The notes beneath the pieces are model-generated. The model was not told the DNA's origin. It saw only the letters and a list, made by a program, of their open reading frames with translations, and made no database searches. From the NCBI GenBank assembly GCA_030765065.1, contig CM060978.1, forward strand, positions 218,011,498 through 218,075,497: a stretch of 64,000 nt of DNA, given 5' to 3'. Positions 1 to 11,296 of the stretch are shown here, in pieces; position 1 is the first letter of the stretch; each line of letters starts with the position of its first letter. The stretch comes from Deroplatys truncata (Eukaryota > Arthropoda > Insecta > Mantodea > Mantidae). Position numbers and translations under genes: made by a program.

Positions 1-200
1 GGTATTTATCCGACTTTTCGTTTTTGAGTTATGCTCTACACAGGCACACAGACACACATGGATTTTTTTTCTAAAAATGGCTTTTTGTTTTATTCAGGGG
101 GCCTCAAAACATGTATTTCCGGTGAAATCTCGGTATAGAATTTTTGGATGGAATGCAATACTTCCCCTACTTACTATACGTAGTAGAAGAAAGTAAAAAT
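1..200 (+). mobile_element. Family A repeat, 3' part (copy a)
   Basis: This is the 3' end of the family A repeat, cut by the window edge. It has the short CA-rich stretch, the block GGTGAAATCTCGGTAT, the CTTACTATACGTAGTAG stem-loop and the terminal AGAAAGTAAAAA. The terminal inverted repeat is slightly damaged here (AGTAGAAGAAAGT instead of AGTAGAGAAAGT). No protein domain is recognisable. Confidence 0.85.
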
Positions 201-239
201 ACACGAAATTCATTTAGAATGAAGAAAACTGCATAAAGT

Positions 240-530
240 ATTCACAGACAAATTACATATGTACATGTTATTTGTCACGAAAATACCTTAAATATGCGAT
301 ATTTGAATAAAAAGTTTTAGCTATTTTCGAGAAAAATACCGAAAGATTGTCCATGGAAAGTATTGTTTGGGATGGGGGATTTGCTTCGTGTCGCATCCTT
401 GGAAGATGTTGAGATTAAATGTCTGCCAAGTTTGGTTTTTATCCACCATTTCATTTGGAATTAAGATGTTCATACACGCACCCACATGCACACATTTATT
501 TCTAAAAGCTTAGTTAGGACTTCACCTAGA
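240..530 (+). mobile_element. Diverged family A fragment (copy b)
   Basis: This older family A fragment lies just after copy a. Landmarks still align: a TTTTCGAGAAAA-like segment, a relic of TCCATGTAAAGGG, GATGGGGGATTT, CGTGTCGCATC, CCAAGTTTGG and a degraded CA-rich block near 475-500. The many differences from the other copies suggest greater age. Confidence 0.6.
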
Positions 531-1412
531 CTTTGACTTAGGGACTTTAGGAATACTACTTCACAAGTATTTTCTTCTACTTTCTGCAGGTATAATCGCT
601 ATGAAAATAAAAATTAAAAGGCGACCCTAAAAATAAGCGTATTACATGTTAGAACCTGTCGCTCTTTAAGTTAATTCTATTAATTTCAAGAGTGGTTTAG
701 CATATTAAGTTTCCCTGGTATGAAATAAAAATGAATCACTAAGTCACAGAAAATAATTAAACCTTAAGGATAACAAGCCAGTAGGCTTTTAGAACGAGAG
801 AATAATAAAGTAATGGTGCATGAAACAACGTCAACTTTGCCGGCGGTATAAATATTATGTAACAAGCAATAAAACAACCGCCGCCGTAATAAATATAACA
901 AGATAAACGACCTGAAAGCAATAATTAAATTAAAAGCTGGTGGAGCGTAGGTAGCAAGGGAGTGAGGCAATGAAACCAACGAGACTTCTCCTGTAAACAG
1001 ATATTAACATCCTTCTGCTCTACTGCAACATGGTCTCAAACAGATAACTGATATTTTTATTACAACTGGACTTATGGCACAAAACATTTAGGTGCGGATG
1101 CATTGTAGCCCATAAAACAAGCTTTATGATTACATAAAAGAAAGGTATACACATGTTATGATATTTGCAAACCAAAAGTGAGTGCAGTGCTATACACTGT
1201 TTAGTTTATGTTTTGTTCTGCTAGGTAGGATATAAATGGGTGACAGATTTTCTGATATTACACATGATTACAGTATATAAAAACATTAAAAAGTGGAGCT
1301 ACCCACACATCCACTTGTAGGTGGCTTAGTGCTTCTCAGGACATTGTCATCCCGAAAAGGAAAACGGAACGATTAGTCAATTGGCAAAATGCCTGTTTTT
1401 AGTTTAAAAAAA
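531..1412. other. AT-rich DNA without a recognised gene
   Basis: There is no coherent ORF and no recognised repeat. The 71-codon minus-strand frame at 764-979 shows no domain and looks like chance. Confidence 0.5.
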
Positions 1413-1429
1413 TCTGATGTGTTACATTC

Positions 1430-2302
1430 TGACGCAGTAATTTGTGTCACAAAATGTAAATGTCAGAGTGATTGTAGTGTGAATATGCATTGTTGTGTGA
1501 CATTGATTTGAGATGTTTGTTGATTGTAATCATTGTTGAGAAGTGGGTTTATACGGCCTTACTGAAACTGACAATAATAGCGTGCAATAATGTAGCGAGG
1601 GGGTGAGCTGTTTATCATTATTAGAGACGAGCAAATGACGTCAGAGTGGCGTGTTTTTCTTAGAATTTGCGGGAACATTTTTCCTAGAGCATATGTTTTC
1701 GTTATTTTCATTGGATATAAATATAGACGCTAATGTTGGCGCGTTTTATTAACCAATAGCAGCTCGGTTATAATCTTTAGGCATATTGGGGCGAGGAAGT
1801 ATAAATCCAGTGTCAGGGTCAAGTTTCACGTAGTCCAACAGAAGCATTCGCGTATAATACATCGATGAGTTCATGGAGTATGCGTCGCAAGCAGTTCATC
1901 AAGGTTACGCGTAGCAAATTTATGACAAATCTCTCGTGTCGTAAAGTTAATTACATAAAAAGTTGAAGTACGCGAATTAATAATGGGCAGTAAAGAAGTT
2001 ATTATAGAAGTGTCAAGATTAATAGGTGAAAGTGAATAATGTGTTACGACAATAAAAGTGTGAAACAAATTCTTTTATCAGTGTTATCTTTGGATAAAAA
2101 CTCTTTCCGTTTACACACCCTGTACAAGAGAAGTGCTTGACCGAGAAATCATAGCTAGCCTGAGGGCAGTGAACCCAAAATTAAATACAATAACAGGCGC
2201 TCAGCAAAAGATAACACGAAGTGACCGCGATAAATTGTGTTTTATACGTGCGGCAAATAAACAGTAGCATTTTCAATTACAAACATTAATACTGCCACTG
2301 CA
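1430..2302 (+). mobile_element. Family C LTR-like unit (C1), nested in family A
   Basis: This 873-bp unit begins TGACGCAGTAATTTG and ends CCACTGCA, flanked by ATTC (1426-1429) and ACTC (2303-2306). Intact family A copies carry ACTC here, so the left copy has one substitution. It has promoter-like U3 features, a TATA motif near 1800, AATAAAAG at 2051-2058 and a tRNA-Lys primer-binding-site-like relic near 2240-2270. This layout is that of a solo LTR. There is no gag or pol sequence. Confidence 0.85.
1636..1806 (+). promoter_or_regulatory. U3 promoter block of C1
   Basis: The sequence shows a palindromic CRE/ATF site TGACGTCA (1636-1643), an E2F-like TTGGCGCG (1736-1743), a CCAAT box (1753-1757) and TATAAAT (1800-1806), in order. 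The corresponding region of C3 repeats this layout with TGACGTCA at 40490-40497. Promoter activity is inferred. Confidence 0.55.
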
Positions 2303-3102
2303 ACTCACATGACTTTCCCTACTCTTGTACAAACTATTTCTACAAATGCTTATTCCCCATCTACTTCATGTTAATCGAGATATCGAGATGTTAATCTTAT
2401 TACTAATTTTCTTGTAGGTGCAAGGGGAATATGGTAGACTTTAAGCTATAGTCAAATATATTAAGAGTTGGTTGCTATGTGGAGTATTCCATTCTCTTTG
2501 CATTACCAGGACAAAAACTGAATAACGAATTCGAGAAAAACTATAAGTATTGGAAAAATTAAGGGAATAACAAGCAATATCTCGAAAATGGTTCACTCAA
2601 CAAAAAAAAAAGTATATGACATAAATTCTGTATTTTAACGCGATCTACATTTTTTGCGTAGTAAAAGTTTGTCTATCTCTTATGGTTTACCAGTTATGCA
2701 AAAATCGTTCACAATGAAGAATACCTTTGGAGACATTCCCAGAAAATTCGAGATAAACATTTCATTTGTCATGAAAAGATCTTAAGCATATGGTATTTTA
2801 ATCAAAATCGTTAGAGCCATTTTTGAGAAAATTACAATTTTCGAAAAATGTTGCATGTAAAGGGTAATCTGGGGTGGGGGATTTTCTTGAAAACCTTTGT
2901 GTCGCATCTCTGGAAGATACTGAACCTAAATACCAAGTTTGGTGTTTATCCGACTGTTCGTTTCTGAGTTATGCTGTTCACAGACCCACACACACACAGA
3001 CTCACACACGGACATGTTTCCAAAAATGCTTTTTTTGAATTCAGGGGGTCTCAAAACATGTATTTATGGTGAAATCTCGGAATCGAATACAATCTCTATT
3101 AC

Positions 3103-4619
3103 ATTCCAAAACTGAAAATGTTTCTATTTGTACACCTCCCACCATATCAAGTGCCCATGAACATCGTAGACCAATTCTGCGGACTGTTAAATTATGTTCT
3201 AGTGTAACAGTTCTGATGTTACATCAGTAGAATACCATAGCATTGTGGCGGGCGTCAAACTATTTTCAACCTGCTAGTGATGTTTATATTTAAGTTTTGG
3301 GAAACCAACTAAAGTTCAACTTGCCACTTTGTCATAATTATAGTCCTTGATTAATCATGTTGATACTCCGTTTATTTATTTGTACAGAATTATAATGCTT
3401 GGACATGTTTCTGTTCCTAAAATTTATTTTTATTCTCCAGTCATCTTTATCAATCCATTCCTTCTCATCCAGTCCTTTTACTTCAACCCCTTCCCTATTT
3501 CCTGCATTCAAGTATTTCCGCTTCTCCCAGATGTACACTGTACCCAAACTTTTTTGGGCATTCTTTCCTGTGGCATTCTCCGGCTGTGTCATACAGTTTC
3601 CAAAATTGAAGTTGATACTCTGTTAATACTATATTATCTTAAATATTAACATTTGCTTCTATTAATTATTGTCAGACTAGTTTTTCTTAGCTATTTTATA
3701 TTAATGATGGGCTGAATGGGAGTATTTTCAGTCAGGAGATTTCGTACCTAAAAATGCAAGGTTAAATGGCGAATCCATAACATCTAGGTATTCAGAAGTG
3801 GAATGGGTTATGGGAGTGATTTGAAAAGAGAACAAGAATAACATGAATAATATTATGTGCATTTAATATTGCACATAATATCAATTTTTAATTTATTATA
3901 TTTTGTGTTAATAAAATTCTTATGGTAAGAATATGCTCTTAACCTTAAACTCCTCCATTGGGGGAAAGAAATTAAACGGTCGTTATTTCAATACTGGCAA
4001 AACTGTATTTGTGAATAGTTAGATTGTGAAGCACACTTCTTATGCTAATTCTGTAACTTGATTGGTCTTCTGAAGTTTCGTTACTTTCTAAGCGAGAAAC
4101 TTTTGCAATTTCATGTAAAGTAGGAGGATTTCTGAAGGCAACTACCAAGTGGTTTCGTTGAGAGCAGCGGCGGACTGTCCTAATGCTCAGAGTTCTAAAA
4201 GTTCATTCTTGGCAGTGTTCGGAGGATTAAGTGCTGTCACTGTATTAAAGGTTGCAGCAAATTGAGGATATTCTTGGTACGGATAATCTCACTGTTATGG
4301 TGGTAACCCATATTTCAGCTGATACAACATTGGTGTGTCGCGCAATTAACGACAACTTCCGAACAGAAGGCGTCTTCCCGCATTGATCGCTCTTGACATA
4401 CATTTCTACAAACTGTGACCCCAAAATGCCAGCCTTGCCTGTCGTTTCATCCCATATTGTCAATGTTAACCTCTCTTGACGGGCTTTAAGCGTTCTCTCA
4501 GCGACGCGTGTGTTTTCAGCCATGTGAATTTCATTCTCAAACGTTTATCGATTTGGCGAATTTGTTGCACAAGTTCGTGGAAATACAGACTTTGTGATTC
4601 CCTGCTTTCATAACTTAGC
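3103..4619. other. No recognised gene; two unassigned minus-strand ORFs
   Basis: Minus-strand ORFs at 3338-3592 (84 codons) and 4245-4523 (92 codons, slightly GC-richer than its surroundings) show no motif I recognise. They may be fragments of old mobile elements. Near 3857-3880 there is a palindromic ATATTATGTGCA...TGCACATAATAT segment able to form a hairpin. Confidence 0.35.
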
Positions 4620-5385
4620 CGAGATTTCACCGGAAATACATGTTTTGAGGCCCCTCAATCCAAAAAATCCTTCTTGGAAACATATCCGTGTGTGTGTGTG
4701 TCTGTGTCTGTGAACAACATAACTCAGAAACGAACAGTCGGATAAACACCAAACTTGGTATTTAGGTTCAGTATCTTCCAGAGATGCGACACGAAGGTTT
4801 TCAAGAAAATCCCCCCACCCCAGAGTACCCTTTACATGGAACATTTTTCGAAAATTTGAATTTTCTCAAAAATGGCTCCAACGATTTTGATTAAAATATC
4901 ATATATTTAAGATACTTTCATGACAAATAAAATGTATATCTCGAATTTTCTGAGAATGTCTCCGAAAGTCTCATTGTGAACGACTTTTGCATAACTGGTA
5001 AACCATAAGAGATAGACAAAATTTTACTACACGAAAATGTAGATCGCGTTAAATACACAATTTTTGTCGTATACATTTTTTTTAAGTGACCCATTTTCGA
5101 GATATTGTTTGTTATTCCCTTAATTTTTCCAATGCTTACACTTTTTCTCAAATTCGTTATTCATTTTTTTTGTCCTGGTAATGCAAAGAGAATGGAATAC
5201 TCCACATAGCAACCGGCTCTTAAAATATTTGACTATCGCTTAAAGCCTACCAATTCCCCTTGCATCTACAAGAAAATTAGCAGTAAGATTAACATATCGA
5301 TTAACATAAATCATATGGAGAATAAGCGTCTATAAAAATAGTTTGTACAAGAGTAGAGAAAGTAATGTGAGTGTAACACATCAGA
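4620..5385 (-). mobile_element. Family A repeat (copy d)
   Basis: Minus-strand family A copy. It lacks the extreme 3' stem-loop and starts at GAGATTTCACCGG. It then carries the GT microsatellite (about 4685-4710), the CCAAACTTGGTATTTAGG block, the poly-T segment and the 5' end ending CACATCAGA at 5385. The internal minus-strand ORF 4608-4844 is the repeat-encoded frame shared by other A copies, not a host gene. Confidence 0.9.
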
Positions 5386-6180
5386 ATTTTTTTAAAACTT
5401 CAAACTCAAAACGACATTGTTGTTTTTCATTATGCGACGCTTTCTGATTGCAAACCTCTGCATTTGTACCGGGATGTTAAGTATTTAAATCAGAGAAGAT
5501 TGAAGTTTCTATAAGTTAAAAGCTCAATGTGTATTAATAGGTAAGTTTTATGAACGTAAATTAACTAATTTATGTAGCTCGAAAGTTTGTCCTAAGATGA
5601 TCATCAGTGCTTTGGCCAGCATGCCAACGGAGCTATGTTTGATCTTCCATAAAGTCAAGATATTTTTCTGTCGTAGAAAAACTTCAAGAATGGGTGAATG
5701 TTTACGTTATTTCACTTCCATACTGAGGCAGACAATGCAAAACCGCAGCAAAGTCAGCTTGTGATAGACGTAGTTGCCATCCACGGTCCAGCCTAAGATA
5801 ATCGGACCTTTGTTCCTGCAAAAAAGCGATGGTCGTTATCAGCAATATAGGTAACTTGAAAACAAGTGAATCGAGTGCTACATAATATGAATTAGACATT
5901 TCTTAAGTTTGGCTTTATGGCATATTATTTTATAAGAAATGACATTATTATTGTTGTTATTAGAATTTAAAATAAAATAATAGAAGCAAATCCCATCAGT
6001 ATATTATACTTTCTGAGTTTTATATTGCTATAACCTTTTCAATCAGTACTATGATAGTATAGTATTTTTATTGTGCTAAGAGTTTTACAAATTTGATTGT
6101 CTACTGCATTTTGACCCTGGTCACGTATTCAGTAGACAATCACTACAGTTTATTTACATTTTACAATTTCTTGTCACTAA
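5386..6180. other. No recognised feature
   Basis: AT-rich sequence. I see no gene, tRNA or repeat that recurs elsewhere in the window. Confidence 0.4.
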
Positions 6181-6306
6181 ATTATCTTGCTCTTTCTTCA
6201 GTTTTTTTATGTCCCATTTCCACTTTTTTTTCACTTTTCATTTATTGATTACTTAACCATCACACATTCACTATAGTTTTCCATTCAAAGTAAGATGCAC
6301 TACCTC

Positions 6307-6699
6307 TTACTTTTCTCTTTCCACTGTCCAAAGCCATTTATTTTTTACTTTACACAAAAACTGTCCAGTGCTTCTAGCGTCCTTGCATATCATTTCAATT
6401 ATAAGTGTATTTCTATCCCCCTTCAACCACTTCTTATTAAAAAATTCTTTTCTCCAATTTTCTGTTCCTTGGCACTTAAATACTATGTGTTCAATGTCTT
6501 CATTACCACCACATATCGGACATTGGTTCTGAGGAATACCCTGTCTTAGCCCTTTTAGCCTCCATGCTCCGGTTCTTAACCATGCAATAGATTCTCTCTC
6601 TTCTTTGTTTACTATGTCTATATATTTTTCCCTACCCCATGTATTTTTCATTGGCCTATAATAAACTAATGAGCTCTTTTCGGAAATCTCACTGAACAT
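6307..6699 (-). pseudogene. LINE carboxy-terminal fragment with zinc-knuckle
   Basis: This 130-codon reading frame contains CPICGGNEDIEHIVFKC, a CxxC...HxxxxC knuckle like the C-terminal zinc-binding motif of arthropod non-LTR reverse transcriptases. It is preceded by WLRTGAWRLKGLR and followed by FFNKKWLKG, both typical context for that region. No reverse-transcriptase catalytic motif lies upstream, so this is a 5'-truncated remnant. Its clade cannot be settled from this fragment. Confidence 0.7.
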
Positions 6700-6712
6700 G
6701 TACTATGATACA

Positions 6713-7231
6713 TCAACAATATATTGCAGCAGAAGCAAAAAATTTAACGGTGCGTGGGGAAATTCTAATGCCATCCACAATCAACGGAAACAAAATATGC
6801 AGATGGAAGGGAAAACAACCTTTAGGGAATCGTGTACATTTAAACAAATGTATTAAGATATTGAATATGGAAGTGACTAAAATCAGTAACGCAAAACGAA
6901 GAAAAAAGGAAACAAATCTTCTAATTACATTTTTATATTTATCGTCTGTTAGGTTTTGAGCGAACTCTTTACTCTTGTTCACTATACCAATTAAAACATT
7001 CAACAGATGTAGACATGTCACCGCAAATATCCACAAGCACTCTAAAACGCAGTAGACTTCAAAGTGTTTCAAGACTATATTGTAAACTGACTCGGGAAAG
7101 ACCGACAGTATATATTTTATGAGTTCGCTTGAATATGCACTGCATGTTTTAAAGCAGTTTTGAATTCTGGTCTGAACACGAATTGCGTGTTCGCGTACCC
7201 CAGATGCAGCAGGAAAGTTCAAACAAAGCAA
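6713..7231 (-). CDS. Unassigned ORF with two hydrophobic segments (possible chemoreceptor-like exon)
   Basis: The 172-codon minus-strand frame ends in TGA after AAIYC. It has two strongly hydrophobic stretches of about 20-25 residues, roughly residues 60-85 and 108-132, then a segment with the order FP...FPF...FPL...SP. Insect odorant receptors (7tm_6) often have a similarly proline- and aromatic-rich segment after paired helices, so a chemoreceptor exon is one possibility. The match is weak and I see no diagnostic motif. A true start and splice sites cannot be fixed. It lies directly beside the LINE fragment, so a mobile origin is the main alternative. Confidence 0.2.
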   Translation of the reverse strand: MLCLNFPAASGVREHAIRVQTRIQNCFKTCSAYSSELIKYILSVFPESVYNIVLKHFEVYCVLECLWIFAVTCLHLLNVLIGIVNKSKEFAQNLTDDKYKNVIRRFVSFFLRFALLILVTSIFNILIHLFKCTRFPKGCFPFHLHILFPLIVDGIRISPRTVKFFASAAIYC

Positions 7232-8204
7232 CAGCCATCCAGCTCAGTCTAAGGAATGCAGAACTGCTAATTGTGTGAATGGGGTCGAGTGTTGGTGTTA
7301 TGAGTGAGTGCAAAGTAGATTGTTCAGATGCGAATGAATGCAAATATATGTAATACCAATATGTAATGCCCATAAATGCAAAAGTCGTGCAACACAGTAC
7401 TTCTCTAATGACAAGGCAGATAATTAAAAATATAGAACAAAAGCAGATCGTTGCATATAGTACGCGTGAAGAAGACCATTTTGGCGTATCATAATGTTAT
7501 GATATGTTATGAGTACTATTATATTTTCTATAATCCAGTTTATCTATGCGATAACCAAATGTTTTTGTACCTTACAATATGTGTATCAGAACAATACAAA
7601 GGAATACATAATGAAAACATAATATGTTACAGTTTATTTAGCACAAAAATTTTATATTTATTTAAAATATAGTACAAAAGTGTCAAAGGTTAATATCACA
7701 CAGATGTCAGTATTAAGCACTAGGAGCCATTAGTTACATTTTGTGCTAAAATGTATTTAGTTATATTCCGTAATGCAACCCAAAGTAGGTTACTCTAACA
7801 TTGGGAAAAATATTCTTTACGTGGTGGATAACCAACTATTTTTTAAAGAAAATGATGTAAGAGTATAATAAACTAGATTACAAAAACCAACTCAGCCGCT
7901 ATATCTATCCAAATTTCATTCGGGCGGCCTGCTCCTCACTAAACTGGTACCTGTTTGACCTTCCCTAGGTAACTCTGTGCGGCGAGAAATCCTGTATTTG
8001 TAGAGAAAATCAATGTGGTTTGTTTACTAGTGACATCGCAAGAACTTCTGTCGCTCATATGAGTTTGGTTTTATTTTCTGAATGTATTATTCCCATTACT
8101 ATTGCTCGAGTGGCCCGCATAGTTATTCTTGCAGACACAGTTGTTTACTTTACCCCGCGTAAGTCTACACTTTTACCATAGATAAGCTTTTATTGAAACG
8201 GGTT
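7232..8204. other. No recognised gene
   Basis: Mostly AT-rich. A slightly GC-richer patch around 7915-7990 has no ORF or repeat I can identify. Confidence 0.4.
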
Positions 8205-8488
8205 TAGTTTGAGTTTTATTTATGGACGCTCTTTAACTACTGTTGTCCTTAGCGTCCCATTCTATATTGGGCGTGAAAGACCGGTAATTTTTCTCAGAGG
8301 CCTCTTTATCAGGCTTGAGGTTCTTTTACGTGCCGTAAATCTACGACACGGGACCACCGGCTTTCCTTCCCTTCCGAAGGAAGCCATGCTAAGGATTTTT
8401 ACGCCCGAAAAAATCCACGCCCTCCGCCGGGTTTGAACCCGCGACCTTGGGAACTAGAGGCTAGCATGGTACCACTAGTCCACGAGGA
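8205..8488 (-). mobile_element. tRNA-derived SINE with full head
   Basis: Read on the minus strand, the head has a pol III box A (TGGACTAGTGG) and box B (GGGTTCAAACCC) spaced as in tRNA. A conserved body with CCTTCGGAAGGGAAGGAAAG follows, then a T/A-rich tail. The body recurs at 42475-42690 without the head. The tRNA part does not end as a mature tRNA gene would but runs into the body, so it is a SINE rather than a tRNA gene. Confidence 0.8.
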
Positions 8489-9557
8489 TGTTATAGAAAC
8501 AAACAAAGCAGATGTTGTCGAAAACCTAAGCAGTAGTTCATAATAAAAAGCGCACACAGAAAATGACCAGCTCATGCCTTCTCGAATTCCTCGATTTAAT
8601 TACCACTCACAGGTCGATGAAACCTCCCCTGAAAGCGAGGCATATGTTCTGAAATGGGTTAAAGCGAATAACAGAAGTATCACCAACTTTGATGAAGGTT
8701 GGAAGGTATTATTTTCCTAAGTTTGCTTGTTCTGCAGGACACACTTCGGCATAGTACTCGTATCCATGAATAAATGACTTCGATATTAATCACATGTATA
8801 ATTTCTCATGAATTTCATAGTTCTTCTTTTACATTGCCCATGCATACTAAGATTGGATAAATCGAATCAAATATAAAAACATTTAATACTATTACCGAAC
8901 CTTTAGTCTTTAGCTTTTCATAACGACGCTTCACTCTGAGCTGCCGTCACGAGGTACCAGTTTATTGCATGACTTAATTTCTTTTGAAGTGAGAAATGCC
9001 TTTCATCACTGTCGTTTATTTATACTGATGCGTTAACAGTCATAAAGCCTATCTTGTACTCCACCAGCTTACAGCACCAAAATATATAACACAATAATTA
9101 GGGTATAGGACAATCAGCACAAAAGACGGTAAACAGCCACAGGTATACGAAAGCTTGGTGCATTATATGCAGGTCTCCAACAAGGAAATAGAGAGGATTA
9201 CCGATTCGGGTATAACATAAGCTAAATGATAATGAACATAAATTCATTGGCGGAGGATGGAAACTAGAAATAGGAGAGAATGGCCATTTTTCAGTAACAG
9301 TTTCAATCGTTTAAATCAAGCAAAATATTCTTGCTCCGTTACTGGTTGCCTGACTCGAGCTTTTCTTTCGTATAAAATCGTGAGTCTTCGTTCTATTAGA
9401 CTTTTCTCTTTTCTTATCTCCCTATGATTCTAATTTCAACCAGCACCTGCAAATTCTTAACATATGGCTAACAACAACACATAAGTCGTATTGCATCTAA
9501 TTAGTTTTTGAAAGAATTGGTCTCTTGATTCAGACTAAAGGAATTCCCATCCATCGT
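8489..9557. other. No recognised gene
   Basis: AT-rich unique-looking sequence. No recurrent repeat or coherent ORF was seen. Confidence 0.4.
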
Positions 9558-9593
<36 letters not shown>

Positions 9594-11121
9594 CTAGAGT
9601 AGTAGTCGCAGTAGTAGAGGTATTAGTTGTAGTAGTAGTAGAGTAGTAGTAGCAGTATTAGTAGTAGTAGTAGTAGTAGTTGTAGTAGCAATGGTACTAA
9701 TAGAGTAGTAGTAGTTGCAGTAGCAGTAGTTGCAGTAACAGTAGTAGTAGTAGTAGAATAGTAATTGCAGTAGCAGTAGTAGTAGTAGAGTAGTAGTAGC
9801 AGTAGTAGTAGTAGTATTAGAGTAGTAGTAGAGAGTAGTAGTAGAGTAGTAGTAGTAGAGAGTAGTAGTAGAGTAGTGGTGGCAGCAGTAGTAGTAGTAG
9901 TAGCAGTAGTTGCAGTAGAGTAGTAATTGCAGTAGCAGTAGTAGTAGTAGAGTAGTAGTAGCAGTAGTAGAGTAGTAGTAGGGAGTAGTAGTAGAGTAGT
10001 GGTAGCAGCAGCAGTAGTAGTAGAGTAGTAGAAGTAGAGAGTAGTAGTAGAGTAGTGGTAGCAACAGCAGTAGTAGTAGTAGAGTAGTAGTTGCAGTAGC
10101 AGTAGTAGTATTAGAGTAGTAGTAGCAGTAGTAGTAGTAGAGCAGTGGTAGAGAGTAGTAGTAGAGCAGATTGCAGTAGCAGTAGTAGTAGTAGTAGAGT
10201 AGTAGTAGCAGTAGTAGTAGTAGAGTAGTAGTAGAGAGTAGTAGTAGAGTAGTGGTAGCAGCATCAGTAGTAGTAGAGTAGTAGTAGTTGCAGTAGCAGT
10301 AGTAGTAGTAGAGTAGTAGCAGTAGTAGTAGATTGTAGTAGTAGAGTAGTAGTAGAAAGTAGTAGTAGAGTAGTGGTAGCAGCAGCAGTAGTAGTAGTAG
10401 TAGAGTAGTAGTAGTTGCAGTAGCAGTAGTTGCAGTAACAGTAGTAGTAGTAGAGTAGTAATTGCAGTAGCAGTAGTAGTAGAGTAGTAGTAGCAGTAGT
10501 AGTAGAGTAGTAGTAGAGATTAGTAGTAGAGTAGTGGTAGCAGCAGCAGTAGTAGAGTAGTAGTAGAGAGTAGTAGTAGAGTAGTGGTAGCAGCAGCAGT
10601 AGTAGTAGTAGAGTAGTAGTAGTTGCAGTAGCAGTAGTTGCAGTAACAGTTGTAGTAGTAGAGCAGTAATTGCAGTAGCAGTAGTAGTAGAGTAGTAGTA
10701 GCAGTAGTAGTAGAGAGTAGTAGTAGAGTAGTGGTAGCAGCAGTAGTAGTAGTAGAGTAGTAGTAGAGAGTAGTAGTAGAGTAGTGGTAGCAGCAGCAGT
10801 AGTAGTAGAGTAGTAGTAGCAGTAGAGTAGTAGTAGTAGTAGCAATAGTAGTAATAGAGGAGTAGAAGTTGCAGTTGCAGTAGTAGTAGTAGTAGTAGCA
10901 GCAGTAGTAGTAGAGTAGCAGTAGTTGTAGTAGCAATAGTAGTAGTAGTAGTAGTAGTAGTAGAGTAGTAGTAGCAGTAGTAGTAGTAGAGTAATAGTAT
11001 CAATAGTAGTAGCAGTAGTAGTAGTAGTAGTAGTAGTAGCAATAGTAGTAGTAGCAGCAGTAGTAGTTGTAGAGCATAGTATCAATAGTAGTAGTAGTAG
11101 TAGTAGTAGTAGTAGCAGCAA

Positions 11122-11166
<45 letters not shown>

Positions 11167-11188
11167 TAGTAGTATAAGTAGCAGCAGC

Positions 11189-11220
<32 letters not shown>

Positions 11221-11296
11221 TAGTAGTAGTAGTAGTAGAAGTAGTAGTAGCAGCAGCAGTAGTAGTAGTAGTAGTGGTAGTAGTAGTAGTAGAGTA
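9558..11296. repeat. TAG-trinucleotide array with higher-order structure (about 1.74 kb)
   Basis: This is a near-continuous (TAG)n array with recurring interruptions: TTGCAGTAGCAG, AGAGTAGTAG and GTGGTAGCAGCAGCAG. The GTGGTAGCA variant recurs near 9876, 10001, 10056, 10251, 10371, 10532, 10582, 10730 and 10782, so blocks rather than single triplets were duplicated. The last 250 bp are purer, with TGGTAG variants. Long minus-strand frames (up to 482 codons of Leu/Tyr/Thr) are artefacts of the array. Confidence 0.97.

Larger units (their letters stand above)
1413..3102 (+). mobile_element. Family A repeat (copy c), split by a family C insertion
   Basis: The family A 5' end (TCTGATGTGTTACA) starts at 1413 and stops at about 1429. 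The matching continuation (CTCACATGACTTTCCCTACT) resumes at 2303. The interval is a family C unit. The rest of A runs through GATGTTAATCTTATTACT, the poly-A/AATATCTCG segment, CCATTTTTGAGAAAA and the CA microsatellite (about 2980-3010) to about 3102. The 3' stem-loop is deleted or eroded. Confidence 0.85.

Noticed and set aside
4608-4844. Family A frames taken as host genes (also 24585-24830, 39025-39234, 60653-60907, 61143-61492)
   Set aside because: The same frame recurs in every good copy of a dispersed repeat; discussed as a repeat property only.
6705-6959. Plus-strand 84-codon ORF
   Set aside because: It is antisense to the longer 6713-7231 frame and has no motif.
8420-8488. tRNA gene
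   Set aside because: Box A and box B are present but the head runs into a SINE body and lacks proper acceptor pairing; the same applies to 25735-25785, 28860-28930, 42345-42415, 45381-45450 and 47930-48000.
9594-11121. Very long minus-strand ORFs (482, 285, 213 and 138 codons)
   Set aside because: They consist of Leu/Tyr/Thr/Cys runs read from the TAG array, where one strand simply lacks stops in some frames.
9558-11296. CRISPR-like array
   Set aside because: There are no unique spacers between constant repeats; it is a degenerate trinucleotide array in a eukaryotic genome.
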